In this document: positions 24,198-36,600 of the stretch, piece by piece
Numbering within the stretch: position 1 is the stretch's first letter
Layout of the letters: each line of letters starts with the position of its first letter
NCBI GenBank assembly: GCA_030268105.1
Contig: BSDZ01000103.1
Location: 1,616,501 to 1,680,500 of the forward strand
DNA length: 64,000 nucleotides
DNA from: Volvox africanus
Lineage: Eukaryota; Chlorophyta; Chlorophyceae; Chlamydomonadales; Volvocaceae
Reading direction: 5' to 3'
Position numbers and translations under genes: made by a program
Notes under the pieces: model-generated
Told to the model about the DNA's origin: nothing
The model's input: the letters and a program-made list of their open reading frames with translations, nothing else
Databases searched by the model: none

Positions 24198-24783
24198 AGT
24201 TGTCGGGTATACGAATTACTTATTACACAAATACAAAGACCCAGTTGGATCAGTAATGTAAATGTGAGCTGGGACCAATCTCAATTCGGCAAGGATCGTT
24301 CCAGGTTAACCCGTGAGGAAGGATGTTGAACGTAAGGAAAAGCTGAATCAGCCAGTGCTGAAAAGTTTGAACAATAAATTATAAAACGTATGTAAAATTT
24401 TACACTGCCAACGTGTTTATGCCAGCAATCGTAGCCTTTCAACTTGCTCTGCGGTCGGCAAAAATAAAAGCGCACCACAGCCATCGTACAACGGCAAAAC
24501 TCCCTTCACTCTGTGCATATTGAGAAGCTTGGGCGCTACTTTCCGTGTTAAATTATCTTACCGTACTTGGAATTTTGCAAGTAATAGGTTTCAGGTGTTC
24601 CAGGCTTCCAGTGCACCTGACCTGAGCACCAACCACCTTGACAACGTCGCTTCAAAAGCCAGCCTGCAAGTTTCTTGAAATATAACACTAACCTGCGCTT
24701 CATTTTGCACTCTTATTTCATATAAAGATCTGCCCGTATCATTCAACCCTAGCTCGGGTCTCCGTCTAGACGGGTTGGACGCG
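24198..24783. promoter_or_regulatory. Divergent intergenic region (candidate shared promoter)
   Basis: 586 bp separate the minus-strand ATG of uridine phosphorylase (24197) from the plus-strand ATG of the F-box/SAP-like gene (24784). Both upstream regions must fit here, so a bidirectional promoter is likely. The middle (about 24355-24410) is AT-rich. No TATA box or known operator was identified with confidence. Confidence 0.5.
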
Positions 24784-26514
24784 ATGGAGGCGGCGACAGA
24801 AAATAACGGCCCGGCCGCGAAGTTATCCCCATTCCAACAGCACCAAGGAGAGTACGGGATTCTGCAAGGCGGCACTGGCGCTGCACCTCTCCCATCCGGC
24901 GCAATCTCGAAGAATTGCTGTGGATGGCAGCTCCCACCGGTACAGCGTGGGTAGCGGGTAGGATGAAAGGATCATGCACCTTATGTAGTTCCGGGCGTTG
25001 TCTCACTCCCACCGCACCCTCAATGTCATCATCCGTTATTTCCCGTATCTTTTCTTTCTTTGTTAATAACCAAATGGCACCAGGGTTCATCGCATCGATA
25101 CTTTTCTCGGGCCCCCTCCGGTGGACCCCACACGCCCAGGAGCTGTGGTCCCGCATATTCGTCCATCTGGCGGCCTCACTGGAGCCTCCGACCGGGCTTC
25201 GGGGTCCGGGTGTAGTGGCCGCCGACATCCTCCGTGCCGGGCTGACCTGCAGGGCCCTTCTCCAGGCCTCTATAGCCGGTATCAAGGCGCTGGCTACAGC
25301 CGTGCCCATTTACCTCCACACGCTGCCACTGCTGCTACTGCCGTCCAAGCCAGCGCACCGCCACCATGACCACCACTACCACCACTATCCGGCGACCGCG
25401 CCGCCGGCTGTTTCAGACACCCTGGATACCAAAGCCGCTTTGGAAGGGAGTCCTGAGACAGAGCCTGAACGGCAACCTGACTGGGCTGTGATTGATGAGG
25501 TGCTCACGCGACCCATATCGTGCACCAAAGCGCAGCTCTGCAATGCACTGCGGCAGCTGCGGCAGCCGAACGAGGGAACCCGGGCGGAGATGATGTCGCG
25601 GCTGAGGAGTCTGCTCGGACTTGCGCCGGCGGCAGCGGCAGCGACGGAGCCGCCGCTGCGGCTGCCGCCGCCGCCAGCCCGTCTGTGTGTGGCTCTACAG
25701 CAGGAGCGGGAGGAACGATGTGGGTCAGCGGCGGCGATGCCGTTGAGTGTACGTCTGGTGGCGGCACTGCGGGACATGGTGGAGGCAGGCAACGGCCTCG
25801 TTGGTGCGGCACTGGCGGAGCCCAGCCTGGCGGCCATGCGGCGTGAACTGTGTGCGTTTTACGGCAGTACGGAGGGACTGATGGCGGCGCACCAGACGTG
25901 CTTGCAGCAGTTGCCGGAGCTGCGGTGGCGACGGGAGGTGGAGCGACGGCGAGCTCTGGAGGTGTGGAGGCGGCGGGAGGATGAGGGGAGGGCGACAGAG
26001 GTAGGCCTGTCCAGCATCGTATGTTATACTAGTAAACTTATATTCAAATGTTTCAGGAGGGATTGGGACACAAGCCCATCACGTTAACTTCACTTATATC
26101 CACTTGGGGGTTGGGGCTGTCCAGCCGTCCCTAAACCTGTCGTTACATGGGTTATAGGGATAGACATATACAACTGCCCAACACGATTACGCATCTTTGG
26201 TGGTGTTCATTTCGCAGGGCATTGACTTTGGTGTAAGCCAGCAGAAGCTGGGGCACCGCGCCACGGCCGTACACTCACAACTGGCCGAGCGTGCGGAGGC
26301 CTTCAGGACGCGCGGCGTGGCTGCGTGCGTCTGCGGCAAGATGGCCGCCCGGGCGTGCTTGCTCAGGCTGTGTAGCGAATGCTGTCGGGTGTACGGCAAT
26401 GACCAGGTACCGTGCTCCAGACATGAGCCATGCGGCGCTGGGGTGGCACGGCTGGGTTCGAGTTGTACAAATCTTATTGGAGCTCCGAAACCCCGGAATC
26501 CAATACACTTATGA
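24784..26514 (+). CDS. F-box-like / SAP-like protein with Cys-rich C-terminus, 3 exons
   Basis: Exons: 24784-24946, 25084-26000, 26218-26514; the phases agree and give 458 residues. After a short N-terminus comes an F-box-like helix pattern (PHAQELWSRIFVHLAASL, then ILRAGLTCRALLQASI; about residues 63-115). A helical pair resembling a SAP domain follows (CTKAQLCNALRQLRQPN then RAEMMSRLRSLLGL; about 195-230). SAP domains bind DNA; F-boxes recruit SKP1-type ubiquitin ligases. Next is a charged helix (RWRREVERRRALEVWRRRE). The end is Cys-rich: CVCGKMAARACLLRLCSECC then CSRHEPCG, a likely zinc-binding cluster. The start is a choice: the 24784 ATG joins exon 2 in phase, while another ATG at 24915 in a second frame would read through the intron. 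The domain calls are by pattern only. A TGTAA lies at 26777-26781. Confidence 0.65.
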
Positions 26515-27691
26515 CGTAGATACTTCGGTGCTTACTAGCAGGAGCAATCGCTCCGGTGGATCAATCATTACGAGGCAGGGAGCATCACAGGATTACATTG
26601 ATGACCTCTCACTCCGACCTCAACTTATCCATTACTTCACATTCGACGTAACGGGTCCTGGTACCCTGTGCACACAAGCAATACCCGCACAAAACCCTTA
26701 CGATTCAAGAAGCAATAACGTAACCTGGCATGTCAGATCGCTAGAAGAGATGTGTTTATCAGGCAATTCATGGTTTTGTAACATCGTATGTTAAGTAGTG
26801 AAACTGCAAAGAACTCCTAAATGCGATTATAGTTTTGCTCCAGCCCGCGGTTAACAACACGATGCGATTATATTGGCCATGATGATGCACCGGCACGTTA
26901 CCGTATGTATAGCTTATCGACATTATAGTGGTGCGGATGCTTCTCAGATATATTGGCATTGTTAGTGTACCAGCTACTGGCTTACTGCCGCCGCCGAAGG
27001 CCGCGTTCACGTGTCGTCCTGCTGCTTCTTCCCATGCTGCTGCTACTGCTGTTCCTTGCTGTTAGACCTACCTTCTGCCTCCGCACCTCGTGGGAATAAA
27101 AGGCATCCAAGGAAGCTTTCGTTAAAACGACCTGGAACACATGCCACTTAGCAGCCTCCTCAGCAGACGCCGCAAGCCAGGTTGTCCCGGAGGAGCCGTG
27201 ATTTTCGGACTATATTGTCGCCACGGAGGTGTAAGCACCGCATTGGCCTCAACTCTAAAATGTCCGGTTCAGATCTTCGCGGGCACCTGTGCATGGAGCC
27301 AGGAGTGTAATGTGGTTATATAAAGGGTTTCGACGCAGGTCTCTCTTACCATTTATGGATGCTAATGCCAGCAATTGAAGGCTATTTTCATAGAAGCAAA
27401 ATATGATAAGATTCTGCAGGGACAAACGTGTTTCGCCCTTGCAAATGCAAGTTGGTTGTCGCATGGCTCCGAAACCTGGTCATATTTGGTCACCTTTGGC
27501 GCCTGGTACATATCCTGTCCAAATCGTTATTTGTGTATCACTATGTGTTCTCCATGCAAGGAATTGGATAAGCCGCCGCTGCATAGCAGCAAGCGCCTGG
27601 CATGGTCACTGTGATGGTTACGTGCATGAACTTTATGAAAAACCTGTGCTAATAAGTTAAACAATCTTGCGTATGATCTTGTTTATAAAAA
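26515..27691. other. Spacer between the F-box/SAP-like gene and the SWI3 gene
   Basis: It holds the 3' UTR and polyadenylation signal of the left gene (TGTAA at 26777-26781) and the upstream region of the SWI3 gene, with both genes on the plus strand. I see no convincing exon in the remainder. Short frames at 26768-27010 (minus) and 27141-27323 (plus) have no recognisable content. Confidence 0.5.
26777..26781 (+). terminator. TGTAA polyadenylation signal candidate
   Basis: TGTAA, the usual polyadenylation signal of volvocine algae, occurs 262 nt after the stop codon of the F-box/SAP-like gene. Five-base motifs are common by chance, so position is the only support. Confidence 0.45.
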
Positions 27692-30600
27692 ATGGATGGA
27701 CTGATCGGTAAAAGGAGTGGCAAAGTCTTACCGAAGGACTACGAGGTGGGATCTATTTACCTTGAGTTATTTAGATCAGGATTTTTGATGATATTATTAT
27801 GTTATTTGCAGGATGCGGAGTACTTGCGGAGGCTTGAACCTGTCGTTGTGCAGTTGGATGAGGACTTGCCCGATGTGGGTGGCGGTGTATGTGTTGGATA
27901 GCTGAATTCAGGAGGTCTGGCATAATCCAAGCTACCTGGGTCAGGAGACTATTCTCGTTACGGGTTATTCGCTCTCTTGCCTAGGCCGGCTTCGATGCAA
28001 AGAAGCTTGCGACTCTGGTTTGTCAGCTCATGCAGTTCCAGGAGGACACTCTGGGCAAGGAGGTGAGAGCGTCCCACGAACGGAAATGTTTCGATCCGTA
28101 GGTTTGCCGATTGGAACTGGTCGTTTAAAACCCAGGAGACCGCAGGCAAACCACTTTGCTTCCTGGCCTCCGCTATCCCACGATTTATTAGAATGATGTC
28201 CGTGATCTATACCTTATCAAATGAGATATTGATTGATGATCTGATGTGGGTTGTGAAAGTTGTCTTAGTTGAGGTCATGGAACCATGGGTCCGCGTGTGC
28301 CTTACGACATGCGTCATACCATCCATCCCCAATGAAAGCTGTGTTACAATCTTCGCAGTCAACATCCTTTGAATAAAGAATGAACCCAAAGTTTCTCGCT
28401 CCATCCAGATTTTCCACACAAAATCTTCTCCCCACACAAATGAAAGTACAAAAATGGGGTGTCCCCGACTCCATGTACTCGATGGATGGCTTCGAGCCTT
28501 CTCTTTGCGACCCCCTTCGATTCCCCGACTCCACACCGCTCCCTTCTTTTCCCCTTTCCACTTTCCTAGTCCAATTTCAAGCGCCAACCCAAGCTGCCCG
28601 CATCGCTGCTGCGGGACTTCAGCCCCCGTGGAGCGCTGTACATTATCGGGGCAAAATGTGACGACATCATGGCCGCGCGCGACCTGAGGCGCATTGACTG
28701 GCCCAACCCAGCAAAGCGAAAGGAGGTCTGTTACCTTGCTACATGGAAACACGGAACAATGACCTAGGCACATGCTCGTCTGGCGAACGGTTTGCCGGTG
28801 TTGCTGTGGGTTCCTGTGACCTATGGGTCGATTGTCAGCTGTTTCCACATATGTTTTTGGGAATCTTCCCATCCCGATCAGAATATGGAGATCCTGATCG
28901 GCATCACGAAGGAACTGGAGGCGGAGGGGCTGCTGCGGCTCCCCGTGGTGGGGTTGGAATCGGGCCTTGGTCAGGAGCTCTTGGGGAGGCTGGGCGAAGC
29001 GGTGCGGAGGATGGGTGGCACCGTTGTGGACAACCCGGGTGGGTGCGAAGAAGGAAAACAAGTACATTATAATACTGCGCGTGTGTATATGTGTACTTAT
29101 CCATATGTGTATATAAGTATATGAATATGTGTATGCGTACATGCCAGGCTTGAAGCTGGTCCCGGAGCTGCAACGAAAAGTCCCCGTGCGTTTGTGTTTG
29201 ATAAATGAGGACACGTGAGGATTAGGAAGTTGCAATCAATTAAATTGCATGTGTGTGTGTTTAGATAGGATCTGAGTTGCGCGAGGGCATCAAACTTACC
29301 AACAACCTGAACCCCACTGCTCTGCATAATATGAGCAAATACGAGTGAAGTGTTTTTTAATGAGTCGCCTCACCACCCCACGGCACCCACTTTCCGTGGC
29401 TTCTGTCGTTGCTATTGTCCCCAACGGCTTCGTCCCCGTAGATGACCCACGGGTCACGTACCGTATCTGTGTGCCGCCGCCGGGTGTCAGTGACGCGGGA
29501 CGGGTCAAGCCGCAGCAGATGCGCACTTTGGAAGTTCGGTGAGCCTTTCTGAGGGACTGGAGGGAAGGGGGACGAAGGAGCTTTGACCTATTAACTCACA
29601 CGTGTGTATATTTATGAGTAGATGTGTATGTGTGTGCATGTGCATATGAGTTCTAGATGTACCGAGTACTTATACTTGGACATATAAGTTAGACTCTCAC
29701 TCTCTCACTCACCTAGAAACAATATACTATTTTATACAATATACATGATATATGTATATGTGATTGTGATTGTAATATAACCGGATGCGATGGACGGTGC
29801 ATTGAGAGACGATGCCCACAATCGACATGTCATGTGCACACCACACAAACATACCTTATTTGCACCACAACCACACAAACAGGAATATATCACTGGTCCA
29901 CCACATCTGGTATTCATAGCTCATTGCTGTTTGATGCGGCGTCTTGAGATCATTCTCCCCGGCAGCTGGTTACAAGTAACATCGGCCTAACATTATCAAC
30001 ATACAGCCAGATGTATATATGTATAATATGTTGATATATATGTTTACATACTTAAAGCAATACCCCTTAGCTCGCCTCCGTCGATCGGTCATTGGTCTCC
30101 TCATTGAGTCTCCCTTTTGGGTCTTAGACTACATCGTCACATCTCCTCATCTCCCCGTGCCTGCAGTGGAGACATGGCCCTGGTGCACTGGACGCAGCTT
30201 CCGGATAGCTATGACGAGTGGGTGCTGGCCAGACACGCCCCGCCCGAGCGACCGCAGCAGCCGGAGGAAGCTAAGCACTGGAGGGTGCGTCTCGGAGTGG
30301 AGGAGCGGAAGAGACGAGGAAATTGAGGAGGGAGGGAAAGGGGTGGAGGAGAGGGGGTTGGGTGAACATGTGCGTGGGAAGGGGAGAAAGGGGAGCGGAG
30401 AAACGTGTTTGTTGGTTGTCATCCGCTAGGATAGGGCGGATGCTATCCCCTGTCCCCTGGGCGGAGAGGGTCTCGCCACCTCTGTGAGGCTCACACCCAC
30501 GCAGTCGTTTGACGCGCATCACCACCGCTGTACACTGTACGGTGCAGTACATCGGAATGACGTGGCTTCCGTGCAGGTTTATCCGCGGTGGATCAAAGAC

Positions 30601-33600
30601 AGCGAAGTGTACAACGAGTGGATGAATCCAGCGGATTATGAGGCGGACCCGCCGGCGGCGGCGCCGTCGCCGCCGCAGCCACCACCGCCGGTGGCGGTAG
30701 CTGTGCCAGCACAGATGACAACAGCGGCGGCGCCGCTGCCGCAGCAACAAGCTCAGCTGCCGTTGCAGCAGCAGACCCATCAGCAGCCGCAAGCGCCACA
30801 GCTGCAACCGCAGCCGCAGCAGCTGACTGGGTTACTGCCGCAGCAGCAGCAGCAGCAGGCACTACAGCAGCTGACAAATCCGGCGACAGTGGCGGCGGCT
30901 GCGCCGCCGCCGCTGCCCCAGCTGGGATTGGGCGGCGCGGCCGCAACGGCAACGGCGACGGCGGCGGCCGCGATGACAGCATATCAGCAGCCTGGTCAGC
31001 TTGCCGCTGTTGTGGCCCCTGCAGGTGTTGCAGGAGGAGGGTCCGGACCGGCAATCGGGTAAGTGCAAGCCTGAACCAGCCCGGGGGATGGCGGGTCCAG
31101 TAATCCATGGTTGGCCGGGATGAAAGAGTGGTGCTGCACTGGGGAGGATACATCCCAGGGGCAGATGGCTCGGCTCTTGGTATGTGTAGATATATATAGT
31201 ATCTCAGGGCTAAAGTGTATACATATTATATATCGAATGTATATGTACATATACATATTGTACTTACATATTGTTTGTATAGTGTGTATATATATGGAGA
31301 AGTTATCTCAAGGGTCAAGCAATATTTGTGAAATGTACGAATGGGCGAAACCAAACACTGTGAAAATAAATATGTACATGTATTTTTTATATTTATATAT
31401 TTTGTATATGTTTATGTGAAGCAAGTCTAAAGACCGAAGACCTCAGGACGGTGGAAGATGCCGCTCGGAAGGCTCCCTGCGGCATGATAGCACCCCGCCC
31501 CATTCAAACCCACCCACCCACCCACCTCCTTGGATTATTGCCCTTTTCTCAGAGGGGCGCTCGGGCTGCCCGACCAACGGCCTCCGATGAAACCATTGCA
31601 ACCGCTCCAACCGCTTCAACCACCTGGAGCTCCCGGCGCACTTCCCATCATAGCCCCGGTGTGGCGTCCGGCGGCACCCGCCGTGCTGCCAGTGTCGGTT
31701 GGCCAGGTAAGCAACCCGTGGGTCAGTGACGAAAATATCCACAAAGCAAAGATATCCACATGTTAGAGGTCTTCCATGATATCTACGGAATAATAAAAAC
31801 CCTAAAAATATGGGGTATTGAGGATTGCTTGGGACTTCGGTCTTTAATATGTTTTCTCTTTCTTTACCATTCGAAGTCCTTTGCACCGCGGTTACTGTAG
31901 GCATTGAGCGCACAGCTTGCCCAACCAGCGTCGGCGGCATTTGCAACGGCCACAGCGACCGCTGCCGCCCATGCGACAGCGCCACCGCCGGCAGTCGCAC
32001 CGGCGGCGCCCGCGCCGGTGCCCACAGGCCCCGTGCCGACGGCACCGCTGCCGGGTTCACAACGTGGCGCAGCGCGCGCCGCTGCCGCTGCAAGGGCGGC
32101 CGCCGCCGCCGCGGCGGCGAAGGACGACGCTCCGGCGGCAAAAAGACAGAAGGCAGAAGTCTATGCGAAGCCGGAGGTGGTTGAAGGCGTTGGGGTCCGG
32201 ATGGCGGTCAATGCGGTCAAACAACGGGTGCATCATCCAAACAAACCGTCAGTTGACCCGACATGGCACGTGGAAAATATATCACAGGTACGATACCCGC
32301 CGGGAAGGGGGTATTTAGGGTTTCCGCATTTTATAATTTAGTAAGGGAAAAACGGTGTGTTTTTTGGTTTGCGTTTTTCCGGTATTGTCAATCGGCTTCA
32401 GATATTGGCTGTAAGATGTCAGGATGCACTGACTGTTGCAGTGGCAAAACGTGATTACCAATTCGACGGCACGAATGCTACAATCTATACACTCGAGTGC
32501 TACGATTACGTATTATGAGTTCATACCACGCATATGTAACTGATATACCCTTGTCAGTTCTGTTAGTAGTTGGAGAAAAACCTTACAAGAAGATGGTCGT
32601 TCCCTGCGGCCTGCAGGGCCAGACGGCACATTTCCAAGGTGCTCCGCCGTCAGTGCCGCGCGCGCCGACGCCGCCAGGTGTGGTCTGTCCACCGCCGCCG
32701 CGGCCGCCGCCGCCGGGTACCGCCGGCTTCGCCGCTGCCGCCACGCCACCGAAGAAGGAGCCCTACTTGGTTCCCTCCTCCGCCTCCTGGTTCAGCCTAA
32801 ACGGCATTCACGAATTCGAACGGCTGTATTTGACGGACTTTTTTGAGGGATTAGGTCCCCATAGGAATTTATCGGTAAGGATAGTGTTCACCTGTAAAAA
32901 TGGCGGTGTGATCGATTATATTATATTACGCATTATATAAGATATATAGTCTATATTATATATCTTATGCTGTGTGTAGGATAGGGGGGTACATCACCCG
33001 TGGCCACTAACCTGGCAGTCCCTACCTTCCCCGGTGTTTCGGGGCACCCTCATCCAGTCTCCCATGCCGACTTCTCCGAAATCAGTGGTTTTCCCAGGTT
33101 CAGCACCCACCACCAGCATCCAGCGGAATCTGCCGAATCAACTAAGGCGTCAACTCCGCTACTGGTCAGCTCGCAGGTCACTTTAATTGGGGTCGTCACC
33201 GTCCATCGACATGGGGGCACCCTGCCCTTACCATCTTATATAATGCGTAATATAATATAATCGATATTTTATAGTATGATATGATATGATATATGATGTA
33301 CCATACATATCATATTATATTATATTAGTGGCGCCACGATGAAGACGCCCCCTAAATAACGTGTTCCGTACATTTGGCTTACATATGCTGTACACACACA
33401 GGTGTACGTGCAGTACCGCGAGGCGATGGTGTCCATGTACCGGGAGGACCCCTCCCGCCGTCTGACCTTTTCTGAAGCGCGCAGTCGGCTCCAGGGGGAC
33501 GTGACAGCCATTCATCGGTGAGTGGCGGTGGGAAGTGAGCCGCGGGTGTCGGTGAGGACCCGCGGGCTCATGTAGCGGGGCGCTGAGTAGCTAGGGGGCT

Positions 33601-36600
33601 AATAGAGGGGGTGGGGTGGGGGTAGGGGTGGCGGCGCCTGCTCTGCGTATATATATCCCGTACAGCTTCACAAAATCATTTTCAGAGCGGCCACGTCGTC
33701 ACCATTTGTAAAACAAGTGCCCATCCTGGGGTTTCCATTTGCGCCGGAATTTGTTTAGCCCCACCCCGGCATAAAAGGCCCCAACGACTCCCCCCCCTCG
33801 ACTCTTTTATCACAGTGGTGGTGGTTAATAATCCTGTGCTCCTTAACAGCAGTGCAACCACCAGGGCTCGTTTGTCGTCCATCCTTTTTCCCAAACTGCC
33901 AGTATGACCATCAACCCGTATGATATCGTCCGCCACCTCATTTCCCCCAAAGCCCCAACCTCCGTCTTACCGCAAAACGCTCATCAAATTAGGGTGTGGA
34001 CATTTCTGGACTATTGGGGCATCATCAACTTCTCCGCCACCGACCACCCCTGGGAGCGTGGCGGCGGAGGAGGGGGTGAGGGACCCAACCACCTCACACT
34101 GGCGCTGGGGCCGCCCTCCATCTACAGCGTCAGGCGGGTCACTTCGGTGCCCCCTGGAGCAGGTAGCTGCAGAGATATCCCCCGAAGCGAATGGCCTGAA
34201 ACGTGTGTGTGTATGTATGTGTTTGTATGTGTATGTGTGTGGGTGTGGGTGTGTTTGTTGAGGCCTCCTTCATTCCCGACCTTGTACGAAGCCAGCTGCC
34301 ATCATACCTGACCTTCACGGTAGTTAGTCCTCCGCTCGTTTTCTTCTGCACCAGCACCAGCTTTCAGTACCAGTACCGGCACCGAGCTTCTGCCTCTAAG
34401 CTCCCTAGCTTGCCAAAACCTCCGTCAAGTATAATAATATATTCAATAATTAATTGAGAGCTAAGTAATAAGACAACCTTTATGGTCGGAAAAGTGCCAG
34501 TTTTTTAATCCGCTAAAATCGCTATATTTTATTTATTTATTTCAATGCGGTTGAGAAAAATGGCCTTTACGATCAAGCCTATCGTGAGAAAGCTTGAAGA
34601 AGGGGCCAATAGTTCATTAAATTTTGTCGAAGAGATAAATGTGTCTTGGTCGAGATGGAGCGGCATGAATAGATTTTGCTCGTGCTTTTATTGATTTACT
34701 CAATACTCAATACCAAAGCATTTAGTGGTACCTTTAAGGAACAAGGATAGGCAAGTTATGTGTTTTTGTGTTCGTTTATTCGTCTTCCCCTTTTTGACGC
34801 CACCAGCCACTTGACAACATTTTGTCAACCTCGCGTCCCAAGACATACTCTCCAGCCCCTCCAGCGCAGCTCCGTACCTCTTGGTTAGTAAGACTTCTCT
34901 GCATGCACATGTGTGTCCTCCCTCCCTCCCTCCCTCCCTTCCTGCAGCTGCCCTCTTCCAGTTCTCCCGCCCCACTGTTGCCGAGGCCACCGCCGCAGCA
35001 ACCAGTGGCGGCGCTGCCGGCTCGGCGCACCTCTCCGGGCGGGGACCCCGTACCCAGCACCTTCTCAACCGGGCGGCGGGGGATCCTCCTGGGAGCCGAC
35101 CTCGGTTTTACTGCAGCGCCATGCCCTGGGTGGACTGCACCGATCTGCGGTAGGCTACGAGTGAAGAGCTCTTCCGATTGGGACCTCTAATCCTCGGTTC
35201 TGGATCTAAGAAACTAATTCGAACTTCATAATATCAAATAAATGAATAATATATTAGGGTAGGATAAACGTTTGGACATTATATCTCTCCTTTAAATTGC
35301 TGTGTAGGTTCATTATTACCTTTGTGCCTTCCGTAATAAGCAAAGGGCTTGCGAATTAATGACAGAGTGTGTAAAGAGTCTCAATCTTCATCATTATGAT
35401 ACCACACTTACTTTCTTTCCCCCCCCTCCATCTTATCCTCTATCGAGAGGGCTCCGTGCTTTCACTGAGTTTCTGGGGCTCTTTCTGTCGTGTCCCCGTA
35501 ATAAATTGAAACGTCTAATACCACCCCTACCACACCAAACCCATCATACCTCTCTTAACGCCTCTCAGCTATCACTGCATAAAGCACCCGGACATCGACC
35601 TGTGTCCCGCGGCCTTTGCGGAGGGCCGCTTCCCGCCGGGGATCACCGCCAAGGACTTCGTGCGCATAGACGCAACGGCCAAGCACTCGGCGGGTGCGGC
35701 GGCGGCGAGTGTGGGAGCGGTGGGTGTGGCGGTGGGTCCGCCCCACGGAGCTCATGGCGCTGAGGTGCGTCTGTGTGTGTGTCTGTATGTGTGTAGGTGC
35801 GTGTGTATACGACATGTGTATATGTATGCATATGTATGTATAAGGCTGTTAATTTTCTTCATCTCTTCATCTCTTCATCTCTTCATCTCTTCATCTCTTC
35901 ATCTCTTCAGCTGCAGTATTCGTTTCATCGCCCCGACCTCCTCCATCCCTGGAGCCTCCAGGGCGCCTGGTCCCAGCAGGAATCCCTGCTGCTGCTGGAG
36001 GGGCTGGAGATGTTCGGAGACAACTGGGGGGAGGTGGCGGACCACGTGGGCACGAAGAGTCAGGTGGGTTAAGATCGATTTGCCTGATTAGGCAACGTTT
36101 TCCCGTTCCTCTTTAAGAATGAATTTGTTTGATTAATTGCTTAATGTTGTTTGGGGTTTAAAGTTCTGTAGGGGCGGGGTTGTTGAGCACACAAAGGGGG
36201 CCATCTGCTTTCATGTCTGCTGACCTGATCCTTTAAAGCCACACACTCCTCTATATGATGCGCCTCTGCCCCCTTCCACCGCATAATTGCACGTACTTTT
36301 CCGGTTCGTAAACATGGCCCTGACCACAGTCTTTCCCCCTATCGTTCCCTTCTCTAAACACAGGTGGCCTGCATCCTGCATTTCCTGCAGCTCCCAATTG
36401 AGGATGCATTTTTGGACGATATGGAAGCCGGATGTGGTCCCCGAGCTGGACCCGTACCGGTTGCCGCACCCCCTGGCGGCGGCGGTGGCGGCGGCGGCGG
36501 TGGCGGCGTCCGCCTGCAGCAGCAGCAAGCAACAGGCGCCGCGGCAGTAGCGGCGGCTCGGCAGGCAGCGACCAACCGTCAAGCGGCGGTGGCGGCTCAG

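Noticed and set aside
24749..25309. 186-codon minus-strand frame over the start of the F-box/SAP-like gene
   Set aside because: It overlaps the plus-strand exons, whose phases fit and whose protein has recognisable patterns; the minus frame has none.
29265..29348. Possible extra SWI3 exon (IGSELREGIKLTNNLNPTAL)
   Set aside because: It follows an acceptor-like TTTAG but is in the wrong phase for the upstream exon (ending 29038) and has no donor before its stop. The joined exons 29038/29442 match SMARCC directly.
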